This document shows positions 16,278 through 24,695 of a stretch of 51,575 nt of DNA, piece after piece. The stretch spans positions 1 to 51,575 of the forward strand of contig NZ_PGUY01000023.1 of the NCBI RefSeq assembly GCF_002863585.1, read 5' to 3'. The notes below the pieces were generated by a model. The model ran no database searches. It had not been told where the DNA came from and worked only from the letters and a program-made list of their open reading frames with translations. Source of the DNA: Peribacillus deserti (GTDB lineage Bacteria; Bacillota; Bacilli; Bacillales; DSM-1321). Each line of letters opens with the position of its first letter. Position 1 is the first letter of the stretch. Both the position numbers and the translations under genes were made by a program.

Positions 16278-17336
16278 ATGAGCTGGAAGGGATTATTAGC
16301 AGAATACCGCGATTATTTACCGGTCACAGAAAATACGCCTAAGCTTTCACTGCATGAAGGAAATACGCCGCTCATTTATTGTGCCAACTTATCACAAGAG
16401 CTCGGAGTGGAATTGCATGTAAAGTATGAAGGTTTAAATCCTACAGGTTCTTTTAAGGATCGGGGAATGGTCATGGCTGTTGCCAAAGCGATAGAATCGG
16501 GAAGTGATGCCATTATCTGTGCGTCCACAGGCAATACATCGGCGGCTGCTGCAGCATATGCCGCGAGGGCTGGCATCAGATGTATCGTTGTTATTCCGGA
16601 TGGCAAGATTGCGCTTGGTAAATTGGCGCAGGCCATTATGTATGGAGCAGAAATCGTAGCTATAGATGGGAACTTTGACCAGGCATTAAAGCTGGTGCGC
16701 AATATCAGTGAGACTCACCCCGTTTCCCTGGTGAACTCTGTAAATCCTTACCGTCTTGAAGGCCAGAAGACGGCAGCCTTTGAAATTTGCGATGTCCTTG
16801 GTTCAGCCCCAGATATCTTAGCCATACCGGTTGGCAATGCCGGCAATATTTCCGCCTATTGGAAAGGCTTCAAGGAGTATCACACATTAAGAGGAACAGG
16901 TCTCCCACAGATGAGGGGATTTGAGGCAGAAGGGGCTGCTGCTCTTGTCCATAACCGTGTATTTGAAAATCCAGAGACGATTGCGACGGCTATCCGTATT
17001 GGGAATCCGGCCAGCTGGAATCTGGCGGTTGACGCTGCTGCTTCTTCTGACGGTAAAATCGATGAAGTATCTGATGACGAAATCTTAGCTGCTTATAAGC
17101 TGCTTGCAAGAAAAGAGGGAATCTTTGCGGAGCCGGCTTCATGTGCATCCATTGCGGGTATCATTAAACAGCTAAAAACAAAAGAAATAGAGAGCGGTTT
17201 AAGGATTGTCGCTGTTTTAACAGGCAATGGCTTAAAAGATCCTTCTTCTGCAGTTGACTACAGTGAAATAAAACCAGTTCTTCTTCCAAGCAATGAGGAA
17301 GCGATTGTAAAACATATTATGGGTGTGGTCAGGTGA
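16278..17336 (+). CDS. thrC: Threonine synthase
   Basis: This PLP enzyme converts O-phosphohomoserine to threonine. At 352 residues it is the short Bacillus type. The cofactor lysine lies in [11 protein letters not shown], the phosphate-binding loop is VGNAGN, and the [18 protein letters not shown] block is present. I place the start at 16278 (MSWKGLL), with GAGGGAG about 10 bases upstream. An in-frame ATG at 16269 overlaps the hom stop and is the alternative. It is translationally close to hom and thrB in one operon. Confidence 0.96.
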   Translation: MSWKGLLAEYRDYLPVTENTPKLSLHEGNTPLIYCANLSQELGVELHVKYEGLNPTGSFKDRGMVMAVAKAIESGSDAIICASTGNTSAAAAAYAARAGIRCIVVIPDGKIALGKLAQAIMYGAEIVAIDGNFDQALKLVRNISETHPVSLVNSVNPYRLEGQKTAAFEICDVLGSAPDILAIPVGNAGNISAYWKGFKEYHTLRGTGLPQMRGFEAEGAAALVHNRVFENPETIATAIRIGNPASWNLAVDAAASSDGKIDEVSDDEILAAYKLLARKEGIFAEPASCASIAGIIKQLKTKEIESGLRIVAVLTGNGLKDPSSAVDYSEIKPVLLPSNEEAIVKHIMGVVR

Positions 17337-18265
17337 AGAGCAAAGGGAAGATGTTCAAGATAAAAGTTCCTGCAAGTACAGCGAATTTAGGACCTGGGTT
17401 TGATTCGATCGGCCTTGCTTTAGGTCTCTATCTGCAGGTTGATGTGTATCCCTCAGAATCTTGGGAAATCATCCACTTGTCTAAGGAGCTGGAGATTTTT
17501 CCGCAGGATGGGTCCCATTTTATTTGCAGGATTGCGATGGAGACTGCAGCTGAATTCGGGAAGAAGCTAGAGCCGTGCAAGCTCGTGATATCAAGTGAAA
17601 TTCCATTAACACGGGGGCTTGGAAGCAGTGCTTCAGCCATTGTTGCAGGGATAGAACTGGCGGATGCAATTGGCGGGCTGAACCTGACCAGAGATGATAA
17701 AGTCAGAATTTCCTCGAAATATGAAGGACACCCCGACAATGCAGGCGCTTCTGTATGCGGCGGTTTGGTTGTGGGGGTGCATGGGGACGGGGATACTGAG
17801 CTTGTCAGCTTTCCTGTTGAGGATATACGTGTGATTGCTGTGATACCTGAACATGAACTGCCCACGGAGGAGTCGAGGAATGTTCTGCCAGAGGAGCTGT
17901 CTTTTAGGCATTCGGTAAAAGCAAGCGCAGTATCCAATACATTCCTTGCTGCTTTTCTCTCCAAAAACTACGATTTAGCAGGAAGAATGATGAAGCAGGA
18001 CCTATTCCACCAGCCTTTTAGAAGGAATCTGGTGCCGCATATGGAACGGATTGAACATGCTGCCCGAGAAGCAGGAGCATTTGGCTCGGCATTAAGCGGT
18101 GCCGGCCCAACGATCATTTGTTTAGCAGAGAGTGATAAGGCATCAAGCGCCGCACTTTTTCTTGCACGTCGTTTTCCTGAATACACGGTAACTGTGCTGG
18201 ATATTGACAACAAGGGCAGTATAGTAGAAAGAACCGATTCACCCCTAAGCCTGCATGAACGATAA
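17333..18265 (+). CDS. thrB: Homoserine kinase
   Basis: This GHMP kinase phosphorylates homoserine for threonine synthase. The 310-residue protein has the N-terminal [19 protein letters not shown], the ATP loop [17 protein letters not shown] and the C-terminal [17 protein letters not shown]. The GTG start at 17333 overlaps the thrC stop as GTGA. An ATG at 17351 is the alternative, but its ribosome site is cramped. It ends the threonine operon and has a strong terminator. Confidence 0.96.
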   Translation: MKSKGKMFKIKVPASTANLGPGFDSIGLALGLYLQVDVYPSESWEIIHLSKELEIFPQDGSHFICRIAMETAAEFGKKLEPCKLVISSEIPLTRGLGSSASAIVAGIELADAIGGLNLTRDDKVRISSKYEGHPDNAGASVCGGLVVGVHGDGDTELVSFPVEDIRVIAVIPEHELPTEESRNVLPEELSFRHSVKASAVSNTFLAAFLSKNYDLAGRMMKQDLFHQPFRRNLVPHMERIEHAAREAGAFGSALSGAGPTIICLAESDKASSAALFLARRFPEYTVTVLDIDNKGSIVERTDSPLSLHER

Positions 18266-18295
18266 AAAAAGCGATTCCGCCGGGAATCGCTTTAC
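18266..18295. terminator. Terminator after thrB
   Basis: Stem GCGATTCC / GGAATCGC with a GCCG loop, preceded by an A-run. It lies between thrB and the convergent yutI. Confidence 0.85.
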
Positions 18296-18319
18296 TATAT
18301 GGAAAACATTTAAATCAAA

Positions 18320-18556
18320 TTAGAATACTTGTTCAACTTCCACTACTCCAGGAACTTCTTCCAGCAGCGCGCGCTCTATACCTGCTTTTAGAGTAATGGT
18401 CGAACTTGGACAGCTTCCGCATGCACCAAGTAAACGTAATTTTACAATGCCATCCTCTACATCTACAAGCTCACAATCTCCGCCGTCACGAAGAAGAAAC
18501 GGACGAAGCTTATCAAGGACCTCTTGAACCTGTTCAGTCATTTCTTGTTCAGACAT
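18320..18556 (-). CDS. yutI: NifU-like Fe-S scaffold or carrier YutI (Nfu type)
   Basis: The 78-residue single NifU C-terminal domain has the cluster-binding motif [14 protein letters not shown] (CxxC) and [20 protein letters not shown]. It is thought to carry or insert Fe-S clusters. The ATG at 18556 follows AAGGAG by about 9 bases. The open frame to 18592 has no ribosome site. It is divergent from yuzD. Together with yutM nearby it makes this a small Fe-S maturation neighbourhood. Confidence 0.93.
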   Translation of the reverse strand: MSEQEMTEQVQEVLDKLRPFLLRDGGDCELVDVEDGIVKLRLLGACGSCPSSTITLKAGIERALLEEVPGVVEVEQVF

Positions 18557-18797
18557 ACCTATCCACTCCTTTCCTATACTTATTATAATCACATTGAACC
18601 TAAAAAGCTATTCGAAAATACATCAAATATGTGGGATAGAACGATTTTGCTTTATCATCAGAGGAAATTTCAGTTAAAATAAATACAGGTTCATAAAGTT
18701 ATAGCAGATCATATGTAATCCCAATTTACAGTTCTTCAGTCGGGATTATCAGTTCCTAAATCATTATATTCCGGAAAAAGGCAGGGGGAAGCTATAA

Positions 18798-19127
18798 ATG
18801 AGCAAAGAAGTAGAAATCCAAGTGTACGGGGCTGAAGTGTTATGTCCCAGCTGTGTAAACCTTCCATCTTCAAAAGAAACCTATGAATGGCTGGAAGCAG
18901 CATTAACAAGAAAATTCCCGAACCAGTCCTTTCGGGTTAGTTACATAGATATCGAAAACCCTCCAGAAGAACACGTTAAAAAGGAATTTGCCAGAAGAGT
19001 GATTGAAGAAGATATGTTTTATCCTGTTGTTCTGATAGAATCCGAAATTGTCGGCGAGGGAAACCCGCGCTTAAAGACCATTGTAGCTGAGATGGAGAAA
19101 TACGGGTATAAGCAGGCTCAGGAGTAA
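18798..19127 (+). CDS. yuzD: YuzD family protein (DUF1462)
   Basis: The 109-residue thioredoxin-fold-like protein has an N-terminal YGAEVLCPSCVNLPSSKETYEWL containing a CxxC motif. This is the YuzD/DUF1462 signature. The function is unknown, but the fold and neighbours suggest a thiol-redox role. The start ATG is preceded by GGGGGAAG at about 8 bases. It lies between yutI and yutJ, in the B. subtilis order. Confidence 0.88.
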   Translation: MSKEVEIQVYGAEVLCPSCVNLPSSKETYEWLEAALTRKFPNQSFRVSYIDIENPPEEHVKKEFARRVIEEDMFYPVVLIESEIVGEGNPRLKTIVAEMEKYGYKQAQE

Positions 19128-19153
19128 CGATGCGGGAAAGTTCAGTATAAACG

Positions 19154-19188
19154 AAACAGCAGTACGCTTTGGTGCGTACTGCTGTTTT
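19154..19188. terminator. Bidirectional terminator between yuzD and yutJ
   Basis: Stem CAGCAGTACGC / GCGTACTGCTG, with TTTTT on the plus side and TTTCG on the minus side, in a convergent gap. Confidence 0.88.
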
Positions 19189-19191
19189 TCA

Positions 19192-20259
19192 TTATCCATT
19201 ATGATACTTATACATCCATAGAATCCCTGACTTGATTAAGCGTGCAACACGACCAGTAATTGGCGTATCGTTGACCAGTCCGAAGCCATGCTTGCTGCCA
19301 AGCGATCCCATGGTACCTTTTAATTTAATGGAAGGCATAGTTTCAGGCAGAGGCTTTCCGGCCCATTTCTTCTTTAGGATATCAACAATCTGTTCAGCCT
19401 GTTCTTCAGCAAGCTGGGCACTTGGTGCAAGAGGAAGGCTGGCACAGTCCCCAACCACAAAAACGTCTTCATTGCCTGGTAAAAAATGCTGTGGTGTAAG
19501 GATGACGCGTCCTTGCTTGTCCTTTTCTACAGGAAGGTCCCTAACGACCTTGTTTGGCTGTATTCCTGCCGTCCATACAATTGCATCAAAAGGAAGCGGT
19601 TCATCATGATTAAAGAGCAATTTATCTTCTACTTTTGTAATGTTTGCCTTATTAACAATTTCTACATTGTGCTTAGTAAACCATTTTTGTACGTATTTAC
19701 TTAAACGCTCAGAGAAGGCGGATAGAATATGTTCGCCGCGGTCGAAAAGAACCACATTTAAATCCGGCCGGCTTTCATTGAGCTCACTCGCAAGTTCAAC
19801 TCCGCTCAGGCCAGCCCCTACGATTCCCACTTTCGAACCTGGTGCCAGATTATTCAGCACCTGATACGTGGCACGGGATTTTTCAATAGTCTGTATACTT
19901 AAGGTATACACATCTGCTCCAGGGACGTTATGGAACTTATCCTCACAGCCGAGGCCAATCACAAGATCATCATAGCTTACCGGCTCTCTGTCTTTAAGGA
20001 ATACTTTTTTCTGCTCTAAACTAATTTCAGTAATTTCCCCGAATAAAATATTCAGTCGCTCATGCTCTGGAAATGAAACACGTACATCCTGATCTGAAAC
20101 GGTCCCGGCTGCAAGTGCATAATATTCCGTTTTTAAACAATGATAAGGCGAGCGGTCTATCAAGGTGATGGCAGTATCTTCTGGAAGCTGATTTGGAAGC
20201 AGTCTCTGCAGGATTCTCATTCCGCCATAGCCCCCGCCAAGTAGTACAAGATTCTTCAT
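19192..20259 (-). CDS. yutJ: NADH dehydrogenase-like flavoprotein YutJ
   Basis: The 355-residue protein is a pyridine nucleotide-disulphide oxidoreductase-fold flavoprotein. It has an FAD motif (LVLLGGGYGGMRIL), an NAD motif (KVGIVGAGLSGVELASEL) and a second FAD motif (DVFVVGDCASLPLAPSAQLA). It resembles type II NADH dehydrogenases but lacks clear catalytic assignment. The C-terminus (RLIKSGILWMYKYHNG) looks amphipathic and could contact the membrane. It is one of three such flavoproteins within 7 kb (with yumC and yumB). Confidence 0.9.
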   Translation of the reverse strand: MKNLVLLGGGYGGMRILQRLLPNQLPEDTAITLIDRSPYHCLKTEYYALAAGTVSDQDVRVSFPEHERLNILFGEITEISLEQKKVFLKDREPVSYDDLVIGLGCEDKFHNVPGADVYTLSIQTIEKSRATYQVLNNLAPGSKVGIVGAGLSGVELASELNESRPDLNVVLFDRGEHILSAFSERLSKYVQKWFTKHNVEIVNKANITKVEDKLLFNHDEPLPFDAIVWTAGIQPNKVVRDLPVEKDKQGRVILTPQHFLPGNEDVFVVGDCASLPLAPSAQLAEEQAEQIVDILKKKWAGKPLPETMPSIKLKGTMGSLGSKHGFGLVNDTPITGRVARLIKSGILWMYKYHNG

Positions 20260-20634
20260 GTTCGTTAACCCCTTTTGCGTATAAAATAGCTTCTAACAAG
20301 TATACAAAGGTTACAGACCAGCATAAGGCAATCAATATGTCATATTGAAACCGGATGCAGCGATTTTAATAGATTTTTTAAATGAAAAGGTTCATAATGT
20401 TATATTTAAATACCATTAAAAGTATAGCGAAATTAATGGTAAATCTCAATAGAATTATATAATTACGTATTTTTAAATTATTGGCAATACTAAGGAAGAG
20501 ACAAAGGGGAATCATTTCATACATAAGTAGACTACCCCAATTTCTTCAAAGGAAACAAGTTTTACCATGAGCCGAAAGATTGACTAAATTTGAAAAAAAA
20601 GGTAGGATTATGGCGTTAACAGTGAGGTGAAGGT
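20260..20634. other. AT-rich divergent gap yutJ/yuzB
   Basis: The 375 bases are strongly AT-rich. A frame antisense to the yutJ start region has no ribosome site. I see no named operator, but promoters for both divergent genes should lie here. Confidence 0.4.
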
Positions 20635-20871
20635 ATGCAACCGATCATAGAATTCTGCATAAGTAATCTGGCGAGCGGATCTCAGGAAGCTCTAGAAAAA
20701 CTGGAGAGGGATCCTGATCTGGATATCGTCGAATATGGCTGCCTTGGTTATTGCGGTAAATGTGCAGCCAGCTTCTTCGCCCTGGTGAACGGCGATGTCG
20801 TAACAGGAGAAAGTCCAGATGAGCTTGTTCAAAATATATATTCATACTTGGAAGAAAATCCAATGTTCTAA
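20635..20871 (+). CDS. yuzB: YuzB family protein (DUF1450)
   Basis: The 78-residue protein has a conserved N-terminal [20 protein letters not shown] and a cysteine-rich motif [11 protein letters not shown]. It is a member of the YuzB/DUF1450 family, whose cysteine pattern suggests a ferredoxin-like or thiol-active site. The function is not established. The ATG at 20635 follows GAGGTGAAGGT. In B. subtilis yutK comes next. Here repeat units and a DUF2225 gene follow. Confidence 0.88.
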   Translation: MQPIIEFCISNLASGSQEALEKLERDPDLDIVEYGCLGYCGKCAASFFALVNGDVVTGESPDELVQNIYSYLEENPMF

Positions 20872-20873
20872 TA

Positions 20874-21089
20874 GAAAAGCGGAGAACGGTGCCTTCAAAA
20901 AAACTGCTTTTTATATGAATGTTTAGCTATCTAAGTTATAAATGAGCTTTAATTGAAGGCAGCCATCCGAGTAGCATAAGACGAGCTGGCCGTGAGAAGC
21001 GCTCTTTCTTCTCATGGACTGATTGGCTTATGACGGGAGGATGGCAGTTCGGAGCTGGACACAAAGAAAAGCGGAGAACGGTGCTTTTC
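20874..21089 (+). repeat. Module B hairpin repeat flanked by two D hairpins
   Basis: D hairpins (GAAAAGC-N10-GCTTTTC or a close variant) start at 20874 and 21066 as direct repeats with a 192-base period. The B core runs from the GCATAAG at 20974 to the GAGCTGGAC ending at 21060. Its apical stem is CCGTGAGAAG / CTTCTCATGG with a CGCTCTTT loop. It is homologous to the inverted unit at 147-365. The first D hairpin begins within 4 bases of the yuzB stop and could serve as its terminator. Confidence 0.8.
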
Positions 21090-21154
21090 TGCTTCATTTT
21101 TAAGAAAGCTGGCCTTATAATGGCTAGCTTTTTGTATTTCTTCATCCACTACAA

Positions 21155-21250
21155 GAAAAGCAGACTCCTGATAAGAAGACAGAAGCATAACCGCCTTAGT
21201 AAGCCAAGCATAAGTCGGGCAATCAACAGGAAGTGTGCTTCCTCCTATAA
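21155..21250 (+). repeat. Partial module C-like sequence
   Basis: The blocks AGAAAAGCAGAC, CCTGATAAGAAGACAGAAGC and AAGCATAAG recall the start and end of module C at 33110-33260, but with large internal deletions. It is probably a decayed copy. No gene is seen here. Confidence 0.45.
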
Positions 21251-21325
21251 TTGGCAGATGAAGGGAGAAGGCAGTCCGAAGCTCAACCATTATATATACT
21301 CAAACTGTATACTTGGTTTACACTA

Positions 21326-21359
21326 GAAAAAGGAAATCCGACTGCGGATTTCCTTTTTC
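21326..21359 (-). terminator. Terminator of the DUF2225 gene
   Basis: Stem AAAAGGAAATCCG / CGGATTTCCTTTT around ACTG, just after the stop on the minus strand, with T-rich flanks in both directions. Confidence 0.88.
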
Positions 21360-21366
21360 TGTATAG

Positions 21367-22050
21367 TTAATGAGACTGCAGCTGCCTAATCTGATGCCAT
21401 TGTTCTTTCGCCATTTCTACAATTTTTGTTTCTGTTGTCTGTCTCTGCCGCTCTATCACCATTGAGAAATGTCTGGTTGCTTTTGAAATATCCCCCACCC
21501 TGCGGGAAATTTCTCCTATTAAATAAAGCAGTTTAATTTCTGACATCTGTGTGCCTCTATAGTCCATAGAAGAAAAGGATTCATCATACTCCTTCAGGGC
21601 CAAAGAAAGGAATCGGAATTCGCTCTCAGGCTGTGTATCTCTGTTCAGCCAGGCAATTCTTAGCAGTAATCCTGCGGAAGTGACGTGCTTCTCCTTTTTT
21701 AGCTGACCGCAGTATAAAGCAAGCTTGTACGTATTGATGGCGTCCTTGAGAGTGCGTTTACCGCCAAAATCCTGCGGTACCCACACGCTTGTGACTTTTT
21801 CTCTGATTAATTCTTTTGTGAATGGAGGAAAAGAGGCGGAAAACTCATCCGTAGAGGAGAAACCGCAATGGGGACAAACCAGGATTTTATATAATAATGA
21901 ATTCGCTTCTTGATGCGAATAAATTGGACGAAAATCTGTATCATAACTCACAATCTTTATAAATCTCGAACGGAGCTTTGTTGAACTAAAATTTCTGCCG
22001 CAGAAAATGCAGTCAGCTTTCTTTTCGTAAAAAGGCGTAATCTGTTCCAT
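21367..22050 (-). CDS. DUF2225 family protein
   Basis: The 227-residue soluble protein begins with a zinc-ribbon-like pair of CxxC motifs (ADCIFCGRNF at about residue 13 and VCPHCGFSS at about residue 58). A helical repeat region resembling tetratricopeptide repeats follows, with RIAWLNRD and ISKATRHFSMVI. I recognise the DUF2225 family. Its function is unknown. It occupies the place where B. subtilis carries yutK. The start ATG at 22050 has AGGGGAG upstream on the minus strand. Confidence 0.85.
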   Translation of the reverse strand: MEQITPFYEKKADCIFCGRNFSSTKLRSRFIKIVSYDTDFRPIYSHQEANSLLYKILVCPHCGFSSTDEFSASFPPFTKELIREKVTSVWVPQDFGGKRTLKDAINTYKLALYCGQLKKEKHVTSAGLLLRIAWLNRDTQPESEFRFLSLALKEYDESFSSMDYRGTQMSEIKLLYLIGEISRRVGDISKATRHFSMVIERQRQTTETKIVEMAKEQWHQIRQLQSH

Positions 22051-22226
22051 CTGCAGCTCCCCTTAGTAGAAAATATAGGTAATTTTACCCTGTTAAGTAT
22101 CATTATAGGACTAATGGTACAAAAATACTATATGTACTTATTTGTCGGAGTAAACTGCAAAGTTGAGCACAATAAATAAACTGATATATACTATACAATA
22201 TAAAGAAATATAATTAGGAGGCAAAA

Positions 22227-22592
22227 ATGATGAGTGATTTAATAACTCTAACAGAAGCTGCTGCGCTCCATATTAAAGATATGATGAAACAAAATGAAGA
22301 AGAAGATGCTTTTTTAAGAGTATCTGTTAACGGCGGCGGATGCAGCGGCCTTTCATATGGAATGGGATTTGCCCATGAAATAGGCGAATCCGATACTAAG
22401 CTCGAACAGCATGGACTAACTTTACTAATAGATGATGAAAGTTCTTCCATTTTGAAGGGAACAGTCATTGATTACAAAGAATCCCTAATGGGGGGCGGAT
22501 TTACCATCGACAATCCTAACGCGATAGCTGCTTGCGGATGCGGATCCTCTTTCCGTACAGCTGTAAATGCGGGAAAACCGGAAGAGTGTTAA
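22227..22592 (+). CDS. erpA: A-type Fe-S carrier YutM (ErpA/IscA family)
   Basis: The 121-residue HesB/IscA-type protein has the three conserved cysteines in VNGGGCSGLSYGMGF and AACGCGSSF. It receives Fe-S clusters from the SUF scaffold and hands them to targets. The start at 22227 has AGGAGG 5 bases upstream. The next ATG (22230) has 8 and is equally possible. It follows the DUF2225 gene divergently and ends in a long terminator. Confidence 0.94.
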   Translation: MMSDLITLTEAAALHIKDMMKQNEEEDAFLRVSVNGGGCSGLSYGMGFAHEIGESDTKLEQHGLTLLIDDESSSILKGTVIDYKESLMGGGFTIDNPNAIAACGCGSSFRTAVNAGKPEEC

Positions 22593-22626
22593 GGTGAAAT
22601 TGCGGTAAGTGTTGCTTTGGATAAAT

Positions 22627-22675
22627 AAAAAGGCACCGCTTAAGTTATGTAACATACTTAAGCGGTGCCTTTCGT
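22627..22675 (+). terminator. Terminator of erpA
   Basis: A 17-base perfect stem (AAAGGCACCGCTTAAGT and its complement) encloses a 10-base loop. Confidence 0.85.
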
Positions 22676-22963
22676 TTGGGAATGGAAATTAGCCTATATC
22701 CTCCTCCGTGGGATAGTGACTTTTTTGGATGAGAGCATCCTTTTTATATATTATGAGCTAATAAGAGTAAAAAGATGGATGAAGGGAACAGGACTGTTTG
22801 GATACCAGGGTACGAAAATATTCTTTTTGAGGTCCGTTCTTATGTTATAAAGCTGGATTTTTCATGAAAAAGTCTACTGTGGGTCCTTCAACCTCATATA
22901 AAAGGATAGATATCGTTGAGTTTAGCTGAATTAAGTTCTCTTTAGGTACTGACCTGGAGTTTT
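22676..22963. other. Gap before phased array 2
   Basis: No gene is supported. A frame at 22665-22850 starts inside the terminator and has no ribosome site. Confidence 0.5.
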
Positions 22964-23136
22964 TATGCTTAAGATTTTGCCTTTTATGCTTAGGCTTTTT
23001 GGTTTTATGCTTAAGTTTTAACTGTTTATGCTTATCTCTTTAGGTTTTATGCTTATCTTCATCTTTTCTATGCTTATTTTAGAGGGGATATGCTTATAAA
23101 AGTCCCATTATGCTTATTGTGGCGAGTATATGCTTA
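22964..23136 (+). repeat. Phased octamer array 2 (nine exact TATGCTTA motifs, 21/20-bp period)
   Basis: Exact TATGCTTA begins at 22964, 22985, 23006, 23027, 23048, 23069, 23089, 23109 and 23129. The steps are 21,21,21,21,21,20,20,20. Spacers of 13 then 12 bases are unrelated in sequence. Several of the first five are pyrimidine-rich, and motifs in that part are usually preceded by TT. All frames are interrupted, so it is not coding. It lies between the convergent erpA and the disrupted gene at 23213-23593. The steps and the total length equal those of array 1. Confidence 0.97.
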
Positions 23137-23140
23137 AGGA

Positions 23141-23159
23141 GGACTGTCCCCCATTTCCC
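23141..23159 (+). repeat. 19-base motif shared with 48084-48102
   Basis: GGACTGTCCCCCATTTCCC occurs here, 4 bases after array 2, and again at 48084-48102. It contains the near-palindrome GGACTGTCC. Its role is unknown. Confidence 0.7.
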
Positions 23160-23189
23160 AAATTATTTCCCGTATTGCAATACAGCAAA

Positions 23190-23223
23190 ACAACCAGGCC
23201 GCAAAAGCCTGGTTATTTTTTTT
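23190..23223. terminator. Bidirectional hairpin at the end of the disrupted gene
   Basis: Stem AACCAGGC / GCCTGGTT, with a long T-run on the plus side. It overlaps the 3' end of the minus-strand gene. Confidence 0.75.
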
Positions 23224-23593
23224 CGCTTAATTCTAAACTAATCGCCACACACTTTTGAATCCATTCTACCTCATATTGATCATTCGGCAGGAGCCGATTC
23301 TTTAAGTCTCCAATAACTTTGATGCCTTCACTCTCACATAACTGAAGACAGGCTTTATATAAGTCTTCATCCAGTTCATCCTCATCCCAGTATACCGGAA
23401 TTTCTGAGTGATTTCTGGAGTGATATAGGAATGCTCTTGTATGTCCGTCAGTAAATATAATGGTTCCGTCCAGATTTCTTATAGGCAGCGGGCTGTTATA
23501 GGTAAAGCTGTTTGTTAAATGGTCTAACTTGGCCTGGTTCAAATAGATCTGGCTTGGCTATATATCGTTAATTTTCATCAGAAAGGTTTTCAT
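23213..23593 (-). pseudogene. ParB/sulfiredoxin-like small protein gene with an in-frame TAG
   Basis: From ATG 23593 (GGGAGTG upstream) the frame reads MKTFLMKINDI, then TAG at 23560-23558, then PSQIYLNQAKLDHL and on to a full C-terminus. Downstream it has IIFTDGHTRAFLYH and IPVYWDEDELDEDLYKACL, typical of a family of small ParB-nuclease-like proteins of unknown role in Firmicutes. In the relatives I recall, the codon before PSQ is usually Lys, so a single AAG to TAG change would explain the stop. A TTG at 23542 could allow restart but has no ribosome site. The alternative is a sequencing error. Confidence 0.72.
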
Positions 23594-23652
23594 GTTTTTC
23601 ACTCCCTCATACTTATACTGCATGGGAAGAGATATTTCCTTCCAAGAAGGTA

Positions 23653-23690
23653 CAAAAAAACAGCCCCTGCACGAAACAGGAAGGCTGTCT
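23653..23690 (-). terminator. Terminator of yumC
   Basis: On the minus strand, ACAGCC / GGCTGT with an inner CCTG/CAGG pairing is followed by seven T. Confidence 0.78.
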
Positions 23691-23699
23691 ACAATAGTT

Positions 23700-24695
23700 T
23701 TAAGAAAACATGGATGTACTATGCAGCGGCTGCACTCGAGCCTTTGGATCGATAAAGGCTTTTGCGTTGTTTACAGCAGTTGGTGCTTCTCCAAAGCCCG
23801 TAGCAATCAGTTTAGCTTTGCCTTCATAGGTACAAATGTCGCCGGCTGCGTAAATACCAGGGATATTTGTTTCCATTTTGGAATTAACCACAATGGAATT
23901 TTTCTCGATCTCAAGTTCCCATTCTTTGATGGGCCCTAGAGATGATACGAAGCCGTAGTTAATGATGACTGCATCTACATCCAGGATTTCTTTCTCTTCG
24001 CCTTTTGCACTTTCTAGAACAACCTGCTTGATGCCGCTTTCGTCCCCAATCACTTCAGAAGGAATGTAGGGAGTTTTAATTTCTACCTTAGAGTTTTGAA
24101 GGTTTTCCACACTGTGCTCATGGGCGCGGAATTTGTCTCGTCTGTGCACGATGCTTACTTTTTCTGCAATGGGTTCAAGCATCAAAGCCCAGTCGACTGC
24201 GGAATCGCCGCCGCCGAATACGACTACTTTTTGACCGGCGAACTTATTGAGGTCATCGATGAAATAGTGAAGGTTCTTGCCTTCATATTGTCTTGCATTT
24301 TCTAACTCTAACCTGCGGGGCTGGAATGCACCGTTCCCGGCAGTGATGATAATGGTTTTAGAATAATGAATTTCATCATTCGTTGTAATTTTGAAGACGC
24401 CGTCAGCCTGCTTCTCAACCTTTTCAACAGCTTGCTCCAGACATACAGTCGGTTCGAACTTTGACATTTGTTCTTTAAGATTGTCAACAAGTTCCTGTGC
24501 CCTTACTTTTGGAAAGCCTGCTACATCGTATATGTACTTTTCAGGATACAAAGCAGACAGCTGTCCGCCCAGCTGAGGAAGACTTTCTATAATCTTAACG
24601 GAAGCCTGGCGCATGCCGCCGTAGAAAGCCGTGAAAAGCCCGGTTGGCCCGCCTCCGATAATGGTAATGTCATAAACAGTTTGGTTTTCTTTCAC
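23700..24695 (-). CDS. yumC: Ferredoxin/flavodoxin-NADP+ reductase (thioredoxin reductase-like) YumC
   Basis: The 331-residue homodimeric FAD/NADPH enzyme has an FAD motif ([19 protein letters not shown]) and an NADP motif ([14 protein letters not shown]). [12 protein letters not shown] binds the 2'-phosphate, and the second FAD motif is [25 protein letters not shown]. It lacks the redox-active CxxC of thioredoxin reductase, as expected for YumC. It supplies reduced ferredoxin or flavodoxin. The GTG start at 24695 has GGGAGGT 6 bases upstream. It is divergent from yumB. Confidence 0.95.
   Translation of the reverse strand: MKENQTVYDITIIGGGPTGLFTAFYGGMRQASVKIIESLPQLGGQLSALYPEKYIYDVAGFPKVRAQELVDNLKEQMSKFEPTVCLEQAVEKVEKQADGVFKITTNDEIHYSKTIIITAGNGAFQPRRLELENARQYEGKNLHYFIDDLNKFAGQKVVVFGGGDSAVDWALMLEPIAEKVSIVHRRDKFRAHEHSVENLQNSKVEIKTPYIPSEVIGDESGIKQVVLESAKGEEKEILDVDAVIINYGFVSSLGPIKEWELEIEKNSIVVNSKMETNIPGIYAAGDICTYEGKAKLIATGFGEAPTAVNNAKAFIDPKARVQPLHSTSMFS

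Noticed and set aside
22665-22850. Open frame after erpA
   Set aside because: It begins within the erpA terminator stem and lacks a ribosome site.
22964-23136. CRISPR array
   Set aside because: The repeated unit is 8 bases and the spacers 12-13 bases, far below CRISPR dimensions. No cas genes or AT-rich leader are present.
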